DNA of 64,000 nucleotides from Capra hircus (Eukaryota; Chordata; Mammalia; Artiodactyla; Bovidae): assembly GCF_001704415.2 (NCBI RefSeq), contig NC_030808.1, positions 131,703,089-131,767,088 of the forward strand, written 5' to 3'. Shown piece by piece: positions 22,745-32,785 of the stretch (position 1 is its first letter; every line of letters starts with the position of its first letter). Made by a program: the position numbers and the translations under genes. Under the pieces are notes generated by a model. The model was not told the DNA's origin. It was given only the letters and a program-made list of their open reading frames with translations, and ran no database searches.

Positions 22745-23120
22745 GTACTTTCAGTTCATCCTAGGAGGACTGTCCTTGGACAACTGAGGGCACTCAGCCT
22801 GAACCTGGAGATCCAAGGGTCTTGGAATTTTCACCCCTCATCTGCCATCCCCCGGAGTATCTCTTGATGGACTAGAGGGGAGTATGCAAGCCAGTTCCTT
22901 TGTTTCAGGTTGGGACAACTATAAAGTAACTTGCCCTCCAGCATATTCCTGGAGGATCAGACTGAACTCTGCCTAGACTCACCCCTTGTTGAGCTTTCTC
23001 TATTTCCTAGACCTGCTTCCTCCACTCCCTTACAGATGTCCTCAATAAATCACTTGCACAAGAATCCCTGTCTCAGTCTTCAAGGGAGCCCACCATGAGA
23101 CCCAAGTCTTCCTTTTGCTT
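22745..23120 (+). mobile_element. Possible ERV LTR 3' portion
   Basis: Ends with a polyadenylation-like CCTCAATAAATCACTTGCAC followed by AAGAATCCCTGTCTCAGTCT, a layout typical of ERVL-class LTR ends. The family is not identified and the 5' limit is uncertain. Confidence 0.35.
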
Positions 23121-23253
23121 GGTTTAATCCTTCAGTTTGTTGGAGTACATTCTTCAGCAGCTTCATGAGAAAGTATGGAATATAAACATTTTAAGATGTT
23201 CTGTGCATGAAAATGTCTTATTCTCTTGGCATCCTTAATTGATAGTTTGGTGG
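23121..23253. repeat. Old T-rich dispersed repeat, copy 2, middle
   Basis: ATGAAAATGTCTTATTCTCT and AATTGATAGTTTGG match the internal part of the family also present at 14.2-15.3 kb. It is cut by an ERVL LTR at 23254. Confidence 0.45.
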
Positions 23254-23674
23254 TGTGATGGTTAGCTTTATGCATCAACTTGGCTAGGCCATAGTACCCG
23301 ATTACTTAACTAAACATTAATCTAGATGTTGCTGTGAGAGGATTTTATAGATGTGGTTAGCATCTACAATCAGTTGATTTTAAGTAAAAGGAGTTACCCT
23401 CAATAATGTAGGTGACTCTCAACCAATCAGTTGAAAGAAATTAAGAGCAAAAACTGAGGCTTCCAGAAAAAGAAATTCTGCCTCAAGACAGCAACATTAA
23501 CTCCTGCCTGCTCTACACATTTCAGACTCACTAGTTTCCCCAGTTACATGAGCCAATTCCTTGAAATATTCCTTATATATATTTATACAAATATGTTCCA
23601 TTAAACATTTATATAACCAATAGGATATATGTGACCTATTAGTTCTGTTTCTCTGGAGAATTCTGACTAATACC
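23254..23674 (+). mobile_element. MLT2-like LTR (ERVL)
   Basis: Begins TGTGATGGTTAGCTTTATGC, continues TCAACTTGGCTAGGCCATAG and CAACCAATCAGTTGAAAGAA, and ends TCTGTTTCTCTGGAGAATTC followed by TGACTAATACC. This is a complete-looking solo LTR of the ERVL class. It is non-coding and lies inside an older repeat. Confidence 0.85.
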
Positions 23675-24442
23675 GCTGAGCATCAGAGTCACTCCATCTG
23701 ATATTTTATGGTGTTACTTTATCACCCTAGGCGAGTTCCCAGTGTTTAGAAGTCCAAGACGACTTGATTCCTGATCATCACTATATAGCCTGACTTTTCT
23801 TTCTGAAGGTTTTCAAAATCTACTTCAGCCCCAGTATTCTGCAATTTTTTGATATATCTTAGAGTCGGTTGATTTTCTCTCATTGTGTGTGACACTCAGG
23901 GACACCTGTCAGTCTGGATACTCACATTTTTAATTTTATCCTTTTGAGCTGCTTCTTTGATGATGCATGCTTTTTTGCTCTCTCTATTCTCTCTTTCAGG
24001 GACTTCCATTATTTGGATGTTGGTGAACATCATGGTCCTCTAACTTTCTCACATTGTCCCTCCTATTTTCTTTTTTTAAATTAATTTATTTTAATTGTGT
24101 CCCTCTTATTTTCTATCGCTAGACTTTTTCTTCTACCTTTTGAGAGATGCCATACAATTTTTTTAGCTCTTCTCTTGAGTTTATCATTTTTCCCTTTCAT
24201 ATTTTTAATTTCTAATAGTTCTTGGTCCAATAGTAGTTTTTCTTACTTTTCTTGTGAAATATCTTCTTTAAGCTCTCTGAGAATATTAAGGATAGTTGTT
24301 TTTCACTTTTTCCTACGGCAACTATTTACTTGAAAATGCTTATAACTATTTGTTTTTGTCTCTGTCTTACATGTAAGGTTTCTTCGTAGTATCCTATTTC
24401 TTCTTCATGGCTATCCCATCTGCTCCTAAGAATATGACTTTT
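23675..24442. repeat. Old T-rich dispersed repeat, copy 2, right part
   Basis: Continues the family after the LTR: CCATTATTTGGATGTTGGTG, TTTCTAATAGTTCTTGGTCC, AGCTCTCTGAGAATATTAAG. A tiny retro-insertion at 24072-24098 interrupts it. Confidence 0.5.
24056..24114 (-). mobile_element. 27-bp retro-insertion with 16-bp target-site duplication
   Basis: The 16-bp words GTCCCTCCTATTTTCT (24056-24071) and GTCCCTCTTATTTTCT (24099-24114) differ at one base and flank 27 bp of T-rich sequence. The insert resembles the complement of a ruminant L1 3' terminus plus poly(A). I read it as an L1 insertion truncated to almost nothing. Confidence 0.6.
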
Positions 24443-24465
24443 AAAAGGTGACTAGAGACTTTCCT

Positions 24466-24601
24466 CAGAGAAGGCAATGGCAACCCACTCCAGTGTTCTT
24501 GCCTGGAGAATCCCAGGGACCGGCGAGCCTGGTGGGCTGCCGCCTCTGGGGTTGCACAGAGTCAGACACGACTGAAGCGACGCAGCAGCAGCAGCAGCAG
24601 C
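24466..24601 (+). mobile_element. Bov-A2-type SINE with CAG-rich tail, nested in CHR
   Basis: CAGAGAAGGCAATGGCAACC through GAGTCAGACACGACTGAAGC to a (CAG)n tail of about seven units. A perfect 12-bp duplication AGAGACTTTCCT (24454-24465 and 24602-24613) frames it. That duplicated word includes the first bases of the host CHR SINE. Confidence 0.93.
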
Positions 24602-24767
24602 AGAGACTTTCCTGGCAGTCCAGTGGTTAAGACTTCGCCTTCCAGTGCAGGATGTGTGGGTTTAATCCCTAGTCAGGAAGCTAAGATCCCGCATGCCTCT
24701 CAGCCAAAAATCCAGACCATAAAACAGAAATAATATTGTAACAAATTCAATAAAGACTTTAAAAAAC
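24602..24767 (+). mobile_element. CHR-1-type SINE (host of the Bov-A2)
   Basis: TTTCCTGGCAGTCCAGTGGT, AATCCCTAGTCAGGAAGCTA, AATATTGTAACAAATTCAAT and a TAAAGACTTT end. Its own target-site duplication lies outside the nested Bov-A2: AAAAGGTGACTAGA (24443-24456) and AAAAAGTGACCAGA (24768-24781), 12 of 14 matching. CHR is therefore the older insertion. Confidence 0.92.
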
Positions 24768-25053
24768 AAAAAGTGACCAGAAGTCCCTAGTATGTGGTAG
24801 AGTTCATGAACCATCATCTTCACAACCAGGTGATCTGACTGAGCTGTTTGTCCAGGGATTCCCATGTCAGTGTCTTTAAGTCTTTTCTCTTAGTCTGCCA
24901 AGCTTACATTGTGAGGTTTGTGTATCCCTAACATGCACTGTACTATAGATCCCCTATTTCAGCCAGCTGTAATTGAAGGCAGAGGGCTGGAAATAATGAT
25001 CTGTGATGTTCTCTCCCTCCTATGTCTCTGTAAGAATGTGTCACCCAACCAAT

Positions 25054-25268
25054 GAAAAGTGAAAGTGTTAGTCACTCAGTCATGTCCAGCTCTTTGCAAC
25101 CCCATGGACTGTAGCCCACCAGGCTCCTCTGTCCATGGAATTCTCCAGGCAAGAATACTGGAGTGGGTTGCCTTTTCCTACTCCAAAGGATCTTCCTGAC
25201 CCTGGGATCAAACCCACATCTCCTGGGTCTCCTGTCTTGCAGGCGACTTCTTTACCACTAGGCAAGAT
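25054..25268 (-). mobile_element. Bov-tA SINE
   Basis: Full-length reverse complement: GTGAAAGTGTTAGTCACTCA to CTTTACCACTAGGCAAGAT. Just right of it the word GATTGCTAGAC is duplicated (25266-25300). Confidence 0.95.
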
Positions 25269-25526
25269 TGCTAGACAAAGGCAAAAAGATTGCTAGACCA
25301 TGGACAAAGGGTCAGACCTCACCCACCCAATGCTGCTCTTACTCTGTGTTTAGATCCCTGGGGCAGGGCATTACTTAATTCCTCCTCAAGGTTCAGAGGA
25401 TGTACTGTTTTCTAATCTATGGTTTAATTTATAGAAATATAGAGAAAAGACAAAGTTTATAAAGACAGAGAGCAGATTAGCGGTTGCCAGGATGAAGAGG
25501 AACATGGGAGGGAAGAGGAACTCAGA

Positions 25527-25560
25527 GACTTCCCTGGTGGTCCATTGGCCAAAACTCAGA
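25527..25560 (+). mobile_element. CHR SINE head fragment
   Basis: Only the 5' head is present (GACTTCCCTGGTGGTCCATT). The rest is absent, an unusual 3' truncation or a remnant after deletion. Confidence 0.55.
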
Positions 25561-25959
25561 GGACGTATTAACTTCAGGGACAAGTAAGAAGATGGTATCT
25601 GGAATGAGGAGGGGAAAGGGACTCCACCTCCTCCAGGCCACCCACAGCAACTTTGTGATGGCTTTCTGCAGGCAGAAGGCTCAGGTGATCACCCAACTAC
25701 AGTAGGAGTAATAGTACAGAAATAGTGAGGTCAGTCCTCCAAAGGAAGCTTAGAAATACCCTACACATTAGAAAACAGTTGTCTGCATGGATTGCACATC
25801 TAATGAAGTTTTAACTACCATCTCATTGTTTTGTCAAATAGTAAATCTTTGACAAATATTTAAATAAATACTTTTATAGGGAAAATAAGGAGGAATTAAA
25901 CACTCCTAGCTATTTACATCTACCTACATTTTTTTCCCAAACTCATCAGAGCACAAACA
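25561..25959. other. Unassigned interval
   Basis: I recognise nothing here. Confidence 0.45.
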
Positions 25960-26500
25960 CCATTTACGTGAAGTCGTAAGAGTGGCTAGTCTATTCTGCG
26001 TTCTGTTTCGCTTGCACTTAGCTTTGTGATGTGTGCACATTTTCACAGCTCACAGACTTCTCAGTTTTCATGGTCACAGGGAATTCTGATTCACCATAGT
26101 TCTCTTAGTTATTCCCACTCACTGAGCATTTAGGTCACTTTCTATTTTCCCCTATTATGAACATGCTGCCATAAATATCTTCATATAAATGGCTTTTTTT
26201 CCATCAGGATTGTTACCTTAGGGTATTTTCCCAAAAGTAGGATTACCAAGTCAAAGGATACAAATGCTCCATAATTTTTCTTATAAATTTCCAGATCGCA
26301 CTTGAGAAAAATAGGAACAAATTACAGGGTGGCCAACAACAGTGTGGGTTTTCCACGCAGAATCTAATTTAACTGGTTTTCTTGATCTTATTTATTTTTA
26401 TTAATTTCATGTTGGCATTCCTTAGCTGTTCAAACTCATATTTCTTTAATTATTACTCACGTTGAACATCTTTTCATGTTAGTTTATTATCTGTAAGACA
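25960..26500 (-). mobile_element. Old L1 fragment
   Basis: Antisense L1M-type sequence: GAGCATTTAGGTCACTTTCT, TATTATGAACATGCTGCCAT, AAGTAGGATTACCAAGTCAA, GTTGAACATCTTTTCATGTT. Heavily diverged. Confidence 0.6.
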
Positions 26501-27170
26501 CAAAAACAAGACATTTTTGTTAGAGAAAATCTATTCCCTACAATGATGTTGCAACATTATAAATGGTAAAGGTGATATAAATGAAAGATGTTACCTGTCA
26601 TTCTTTATATGTAAACAATATCTTCATATCTTTTGATAAATCCTCAAGTAGAATACAGGTCTTCACCACAAATTGGCATAACTGTATCTATTTTGGATCT
26701 TAAGCCTTATTTGTAATAATTTAAATAATTTTCTAATTTTTCATTTCATTTAGTGTTTTTTTGTCTACCAAAAGTTGAAATTATTTTATAATTGATTCGA
26801 CTAACCTTGTTTCTGATGATATCTTCTATTGCTTTAAATATCACATATTTATCTTCCGTTGTATAAATAAATATGCTATTTCATTCTCTTTTGATTTTTC
26901 TGGGGCTTGTTTCATGGTCATTTGCAAGGTGCAAACTTGAGGTACATTTCATTATTGCCTGGACTTCTGACATATGCAGCTAAATTCTTCCCTTGTAACA
27001 TTAACAGAGGATAAACATGCACAGTCTTTTAGATCTGTGTGCGGTAGGTTGGTACAGATCAGCTCAGAGTTCAGGCCACCATATGCCTCACCCTCCTGCA
27101 GGATTCCTTCATCACCAGACAGAGCAAGTAGGAGGATGTCTGTAAGCATCGTGAGATGAAGGAAATGAAC
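26501..27170. other. AT-rich unassigned interval
   Basis: Probably further decayed L1-like sequence up to about 26900, but I cannot show it. The stretch 26940-27160 has overlapping frames of 61 and 78 codons without a recognisable product. Confidence 0.35.
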
Positions 27171-27187
27171 ATACACACACACACACA
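27171..27187 (+). repeat. (CA)n microsatellite
   Basis: Short CA run at the 3' terminus of the following minus-strand L1, in the position of its tail. Confidence 0.8.
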
Positions 27188-27515
27188 TTTTAAATTTTTA
27201 TTGGAGTATAGTTGCTTTTTAATGTTGTGTTAGTTTCTGCTGTACAGCAAAGTGAAACAGCTATATGTATACATACATCCCCTCCTTTTTGGATTTCCTT
27301 CCTACTTAGGTCACCACAGAGCATTGAGTAGAGTTCCCTGTGGGGAACTCATTAGTTATCTACTTTATTCAAGGTAGTGTGTATATATACATCACTAACA
27401 ATTTCCCAAATCATTCCACCCCTCCTTTTCCCTTGGTGTCCATACTTGCGTTCTCTACATCTGTGTCTCTATTTCTGCTTTGCTGTTTGCAAAACATATA
27501 TTTTAATGCCTGTTT
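27188..27515 (-). mobile_element. Artiodactyl L1 3' end
   Basis: Antisense L1 3' end: TTTTATTGGAGTATAGTTGC, TTAGTTTCTGCTGTACAGCA, GGATTTCCTTCCTACTTAGG, TCTGTGTCTCTATTTCTGCT. The frames at 27340-27639 lie on this element's non-coding strand. Confidence 0.88.
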
Positions 27516-28489
27516 CTCTGTATTATTACTTACAACTGCATGTGCATCTACAACTATCTCAAAACAAAACAAAAATCTATTAATAATTGGAAAAAACACT
27601 TTCAAAGTGCATGGAAATTTAGTAAGATATTTTCTTTGAAGTATACAAATATCCATATTTACACCCTGACTCTCAACAGAAGTCTAGAAGCTCAAAGCGT
27701 GGCTGTTCTTCAGAATCAGCAGGCTGCTAAGAGATGACATCTTCATCCTCAACCTCCCATTATTTGAGTAATCAGTTTTCAAACACTGCTATATTAAGGC
27801 CAAAGGCAGGTTTAGAAATACTGGTTTTTAACCAAATTACCAAATATTTATTAAGAGCCATAAGCAATCTTGCTTGAAAGTGGGGTACCAGCTGCCAAGT
27901 AAACAACCTGTAGCAGAGAAAATTAATATTTTTAAATTACCAACATTTTCTTCCCATTGCTACAGGTGAGGCTTAATATTTGAAAGTGGGAAACTCATTT
28001 TGGTACTCTACTAAATTTTACATCCTAGAGATTAAGCTGGAATTTGTCCTCAGATTGGCCTTCCTTCTCCTTTGGAAGGGCCTTTACGGTGACCTTTTTA
28101 GTCATGCAGACAAAGATAAAGCAATTTCTTACCCCCTTTTTTTTTCATACATCCCTGAACCAGTCAGGGCTTTGGATGTTAAGTGTTCTGTTCAATAATG
28201 AAAAGTTCGTTTATATTTTAGCAGGACTGCGCCTTGCGAATAAATTATTTTAAAATATGAATTTAAACTGTTCAGTCTCTGAAAATCATTGCTTGCTTAG
28301 GAGAGATATTTCTATTTTCCCTACCTCTTAGTGTTTATTCCCAGTAAATTGCCAGCCTAGCCCATGCCAGGAGCAACATCAGGTCTGGTGGTCTCACACT
28401 GAGGAAAGAGGGCTTGCATGGGCTTGGCTGGTGCTCCCTGGCCTGGCCAGTTGAGACGCTGCACTTGAGCTTCTGCCCCTGCTGCCATC
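27516..28489. other. Unassigned AT-rich interval
   Basis: No family recognised. Frames of 69-81 codons near 27980-28253 look like chance. Confidence 0.45.
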
Positions 28490-28655
28490 ACTGCCTTAGC
28501 CCAGTGGCCCCAATCTAGTCGCTAGGAGCATAAGTTTGAACCCCAATTTGACCACTATATCCTTATATGACCTTAAGCAACTCACTTTACCTCTTCTGAT
28601 TCATTTTCCTTATTTGCAAAATGGGGAGAGATTAACTTACCAGGGGGATGCCAAG
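28490..28655 (+). mobile_element. MIR SINE
   Basis: TATATGACCTTAAGCAACTC, TTCATTTTCCTTATTTGCAA and AATGGGGAGAG mark a plus-strand MIR. The tRNA-like B-box region (AGTTTGAACCCCAATTTGAC) is still visible. Confidence 0.75.
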
Positions 28656-28689
28656 AAAAAGGTTAGTTTTGCCCCCAGCCCCCACCCTA

Positions 28690-28730
28690 GGGTGGCGGGG
28701 GTGGCGGGGGTGGCGGGGGGCTTCGCCACC
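28690..28730 (+). repeat. GGGGGTGGC tandem repeat with G-quadruplex and hairpin potential
   Basis: Three near-perfect 9-bp units give G runs of 3, 5, 5 and 6 separated by TGGC loops, a canonical quadruplex pattern (28690-28720). The last unit plus CTTCGCCACCC can also fold as a GGTGGCG/CGCCACC stem. Confidence 0.85.
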
Positions 28731-28743
28731 CTGTATATAGGAA

Positions 28744-29079
28744 GTGACATCCAATCGGCCAAAGGAGCTGGTAAGCAAGAGAGACAACCTCTTACCCCCC
28801 TCCTTCAGCCCACTGTATAGACCAGCAGAACCAGATCTCTGGAGCAGCCCCCTGAGCGCTGCTAAGTATGTGGAGGGCGTAGGAATTCTCCCAGGATCTC
28901 AGGTTATCTATCTTCTCACAGACAATGTGGGAGATTTTCCCTACGATCTGCCTCTGCCCCGGGGACACAGAATTGCAACTGGCCCCAAGGCTGACCTTGG
29001 TCTTTTTCACATCCTGGCCAAGAACGCACAAAGACCCCTAGAGGAACAAATAGCCTCTACCCATGGGCCACCTCACTGA
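28744..29079 (+). other. 111-codon open frame, unrecognised
   Basis: GC-rich stretch with a 111-codon frame. No family features were recognised, no splice context was established, and a 79-codon minus frame overlaps it. Probably non-coding. Confidence 0.2.
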
Positions 29080-29439
29080 GCTACCTGATCCAGCCTCTGC
29101 TCAGGGGGCCTTCCTCTGTAGGCCCCCAGATCATCCTTCTGCTCCTTGAAAGAACACTCAGAGCCCCAGGAACTCCCCTCAATATACATAGACACTTACA
29201 CATGCATACACTGTACCCTGCCCAGAGACACTGAGACCCCGTGTACCCGTGCCAGGCACCCCTACCTTCCTTCCCCCTGTGCTTTGCTTCCAAGAGCTCT
29301 CACTCTGCCGTTTTCAGGAAATGACCCCTGAGTGGCTGGAACCCTCTACCCAGACACAGCGACAGACACAAGTGCCTGGGAGTTTACAGCCACTCGCCCC
29401 GACTAAGTTGTCTGAAGCCAGTGCGTGGCTGACCGGTGC
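29080..29439. other. Unassigned interval
   Basis: C-rich sequence with short frames on both strands, nothing recognised. Confidence 0.45.
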
Positions 29440-29680
29440 AAGAGGACAGCCAGATTCCTTGCCTTCTGAGAGACACCATGAGGGATGACTGGTGCTCCAG
29501 AGCACCACTGAGGATCAGGGCAACGTCTAACTTCACAAACAATCACTTCACCCACCCCTATCCTGCCTGCCTGACTCCCTTGTTGAACTCCCCCAGAGCA
29601 CCCCCCTAATTAGTCACTTACACACTCCCTCTGATCTCAGGATCTGCTTCTAGGTAACTTGACCTAAGATAAACACTAGC
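29440..29680 (+). mobile_element. Possible ERV LTR 3' portion
   Basis: The end CTCAGGATCTGCTTCTAGGT followed by AACTTGACCTAAGATA resembles the 3' ends of ERVL-class LTRs. The family is not identified and the left limit is a guess. Confidence 0.35.
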
Positions 29681-29743
29681 TTGTCACACACTCTGATGAT
29701 TCGCAGGGCTTCTGGTCTGAGCCTGCTTCACCATCTATGTCCT

Positions 29744-30004
29744 CAGGTGTGTGTGTGTGCATGCACACATGCATGTGGAAGGGAGTGTGAGGACAGGCAT
29801 GTTGGTGCATAACAGTGTAAGCATACAGGAGAATGAGCACATGTGCATTCTGAGGGACAAGTGTGTTTGCCTGTACATGTGTTCAGATATGTGTCTGTGT
29901 GTTTCTATTTGTAAATGTGGATATAAGTGAAGGATGTGTGCAAGTTAATATGTGTGCATACAAGAAGTGATGGGTGTGTGTGCATGGGCACACATGCTTG
30001 TGTC
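29744..30004 (+). repeat. Degenerate TG-rich tract
   Basis: Alternating purine-pyrimidine TG/CA sequence with a 16-bp palindrome TGTGTGCATGCACACA (29754-29769) and further ATGTGTGC-type words to about 30004. It looks like an eroded dinucleotide repeat. Confidence 0.75.
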
Positions 30005-30349
30005 TAGCTCTCCTACTGAGGGGGTCAAGGGCAGAAGTAACTCAAAGCACTTGAACATCTCTACAGCCAGAAGAGCCCACCTTCTTCTGAAGTCCAGCAA
30101 ACAGCTATATCCCCGGCTTTTGTGAAGTGTTCATGAACATAGCCTCATTTCTCTGCTAAGCAAACATCAGATCCACTTTCACACAAAGTCCACTGACTAT
30201 AAATGAGACTTAGGGAAGAGGGAAGTCCTGTTCAAAATGATACCTGGGCCACCAAGACTGAAGACACCCACCGCACTTGACCACTTTCAACACATTTGGG
30301 TGCCTGCGAAGCTAGAACCACCCCTACTTCCTCTTAAAGGCCTTGGCCT
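30005..30349. other. Unassigned interval
   Basis: I recognise nothing here. Confidence 0.45.
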
Positions 30350-30440
30350 ACAACCTTTCACATAGTTTTATGAACTTAGCGAAGTTCCCAACATTTCTCT
30401 GCCTCAGCTTCCTCTTCTGAAAATGAAGATAAAAGACAAT
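30350..30440 (+). mobile_element. MIR SINE fragment
   Basis: TTTCTCTGCCTCAGCTTCCT followed by CTTCTGAAAATGAAGATAAA is the MIR core. Right of it, ATATTAGACAA is repeated (about 30449 and 30475), a small local duplication. Confidence 0.65.
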
Positions 30441-30627
30441 AATGAACCATATTAGACAACAATAGACAATGAAGATATTAGACAATAATAGAATACTTAC
30501 TAGAGTGGACTCCCCATGTCCACTGGTTCTCCATCCAAAAGCACTACCCCAGTTTACACAGGGACATGAGCATCCAGCAGATTTTGGTGTTTGCTGCGGG
30601 CACAGTGCAGATCCTGGACTCAGGACA

Positions 30628-30869
30628 ATGCACCTCAAATTAGGTGGCTCAAACAAAAGAAACATATTATCTCAGAATTCTGAAGACTGGAAGTCTGCAA
30701 TCAAGGTGCTGGCAATTCTAGTGCCTTTTGAGGCTTCTCTCCTTGGCTTGTAGATGGCCCTGTGTCTCACATAGTCTTCTCTATGTGATGTATGTCTGTG
30801 TGTCCAAATTTTCCTATTTTTATCAGGTCGCTAGTCATAGTGGATTAGTGCCCACCCTAATGACCTCAA
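30628..30869 (-). mobile_element. MLT1-type LTR, part 1
   Basis: Antisense MaLR LTR: ATTAGGTGGCTCAAACAAAA, CTCAGAATTCTGAAGACTGG, CTCTCCTTGGCTTGTAGATG, GTGGATTAGTGCCCACCCTA. A Bov-tA interrupts it at 30870 and it resumes at 31061. Confidence 0.82.
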
Positions 30870-31060
30870 CTGGGCTTCCCAAACAGTGCAGTGGTATAGA
30901 ATCCATCTGCAGGAAATGCAAGATGGGTTCAATTCCTGGGTTGGGAAGATCCCCTGAAGAAAGAAATGGCAACCCACTCTAGTACTCTCCCCTGGACAGA
31001 GGAGGCTGGCAGGCCACAGCCCATGGAGTCACAGAGAGTTGGAAACTACTGAACATACAC
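30870..31060 (+). mobile_element. Bov-tA SINE nested in MLT1 LTR
   Basis: Plus-strand Bov-tA from GGGCTTCCCAAACAGTGCAG to GGAAACTACTGAACATACAC. An 11-bp duplication AATGACCTCAA (30859-30869 and 31061-31071) matches LTR sequence, so the SINE went into the LTR. Confidence 0.95.
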
Positions 31061-31160
31061 AATGACCTCAATTAACTTGATTATCTTCTGTGAAGACACT
31101 GTCTCCAAATAAAGGCACATTCTAGGCACTGGGATTGAACTGAGGACACAATATGACCCT
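31061..31160 (-). mobile_element. MLT1-type LTR, part 2
   Basis: Remainder of the LTR after the SINE: GACACTGTCTCCAAATAAAG, GCACATTCTAGGCACTGGGA. Confidence 0.75.
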
Positions 31161-31162
31161 GA

Positions 31163-31243
31163 ACGCTTACCTTATAGAGTTGTCATGAGGATTAAAATGA
31201 GTTAGGCTTTGTAAAGTGCTTAGGTTAGAGGAAGCCCTATATA
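31163..31243 (+). mobile_element. MIR SINE 3' part
   Basis: TTATAGAGTTGTCATGAGGA and TTTGTAAAGTGCTTAGGTTA are MIR 3'-half words. Confidence 0.65.
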
Positions 31244-31263
31244 TTGACACATTATGCTCTAAT

Positions 31264-31361
31264 GATGCGTGTATGCGTGCTTAGTCACTTCAGTCATGTC
31301 TCTCTCTACGACCCTATGGACCATGGCCTGCCAGGCTTCCCTGTCTATGGGATTATCCAGC
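31264..31361 (-). mobile_element. Bov-tA SINE, 5' truncated
   Basis: Reverse-complement tail half only: CTTAGTCACTTCAGTCATGT to GGGATTATCCAGCGAGAAT. Confidence 0.9.
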
Positions 31362-32384
31362 GAGAATGATGATGATGAATTAAATCAACTTCAGAATTTC
31401 TATACCGTGTAATAGCAAGACATAAACGTGGTTGCAAGGTGGTTCTAACACAAAACAGAAAAAGCTTTATAACTCCCAAAAGATGAAAGAAAAGGCAAAT
31501 CCGTCCAAAAATGTTTACTCTCTGGTTGTTCAGAGACCAGTTTCTACCAGCATATGGAGTAGTTGAGCCTGGCTTGTGTGCCACAAAACTGAGCACACCA
31601 GTTGGGCAAAATTAACCCACTGGTAGACAATTCTTATGACAAATGTTTGTACTCTCCCAGTTACAAGGTACACTTGACTACTGCCACTCCCAATAAACAA
31701 GCAAAACTGACCTCAGACTGAAAATCAACAGTAAAGGAACAGAAAAGGAAGCCTTGCCTCAAGCAATTTTTTTTTTCATTAACTCACTGCCCTGAGATCA
31801 GAGTACACAGGAGAAAGAAGAGGAGATCTTTGCGTGCATTGTTGAGTACCAGGCTCAGGGGCGCTTCCAGGATAAATACTATAATTGTGTGTTTATATTA
31901 TGTGGGGCAATCAGGAAGCCCTGAGTCTTAGCTGGTCAGAAGGAAGTAGAAAACACTTCTTCCAGGACTCCTAGCAGGCACACAGGTGGCTGGGTGTGTT
32001 GAATGAATCACACAATGGTGGTGTCCGGTGGGAGACCCTGGAAGTGAATCCCAGCATGCTTCAACCCAGGCTCTGCTTCCATCACTGATCGGCACCCACA
32101 GTTTGCCACTGCGGGGCGTAGAGGGGCACTGCACCCACAGGCCTGGGGTTCACTGTGGCCTCAACCAGCCAACTGTTGCTTCAAAGGGTGATAAAATGTA
32201 ACACACTTGTTAACATAAGTAGACTATTTCACATTGGACGACGATTACATCAGACATGTTTAGCTATAAGTAACAGAAAATCTAACAGATTCAAACAAAT
32301 ATAGACCTTTATTATTTGCTAATGAAGAGGAAAATTTAAAAACTTGCACCCAGCTAGAAATAACCTCATGCTCCTGCTTCTGCA
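31362..32384. other. Unassigned interval
   Basis: No gene recognised. Around 32235-32384 (ATAAGTAACAGAAAATCTAA) there is the start of what looks like an old dispersed repeat that may continue after the next LTR, near 32830-32910. Confidence 0.4.
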
Positions 32385-32785
32385 ACTCAGCCGGCTCCTT
32401 GCAAAATCACATAAGTTACATAGTTCTGGGAAAACAGAAACTTGCAACAATCCTAAGAGCTGAAATTTACTTCCCTCACCCTTGTCAATTTACCGAGCCC
32501 CTGTAATCCTGCTTAACCATGTTTGTTTGCGTAAAGGTCAGGCACCTCTGGCTGCATCCTAATCACTGTTCTGGAGTATAGGAGACCCTTAGTTTGAACT
32601 AGCCTATTCAGTCGCCACTGCACGCTAAAGTCTGGTGTCATGCACTGTCTGTAAAAACTCTGTAATTCCTTTGTTCAGAGCTCATAGCTGGAAGTGTTAA
32701 TTCCTCTGGGCCTGCTGGCGTAATAAACCTGAATTCTCCAGCTCTGAGTCTGGAGTGCGATGCTTGGTTTCTCGACAGATTGACT
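32385..32785 (+). mobile_element. Solo LTR, ERV1-like
   Basis: The right half has the layout of a gammaretrovirus-class LTR: a TGTAAAAACTCTGTAATTCC stretch, a polyadenylation signal in CTGGCGTAATAAACCTGAAT, and an end with TGCTTGGTTTCTCGACA. No internal region is attached. The left boundary is approximate and no target-site duplication was found. Confidence 0.55.
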
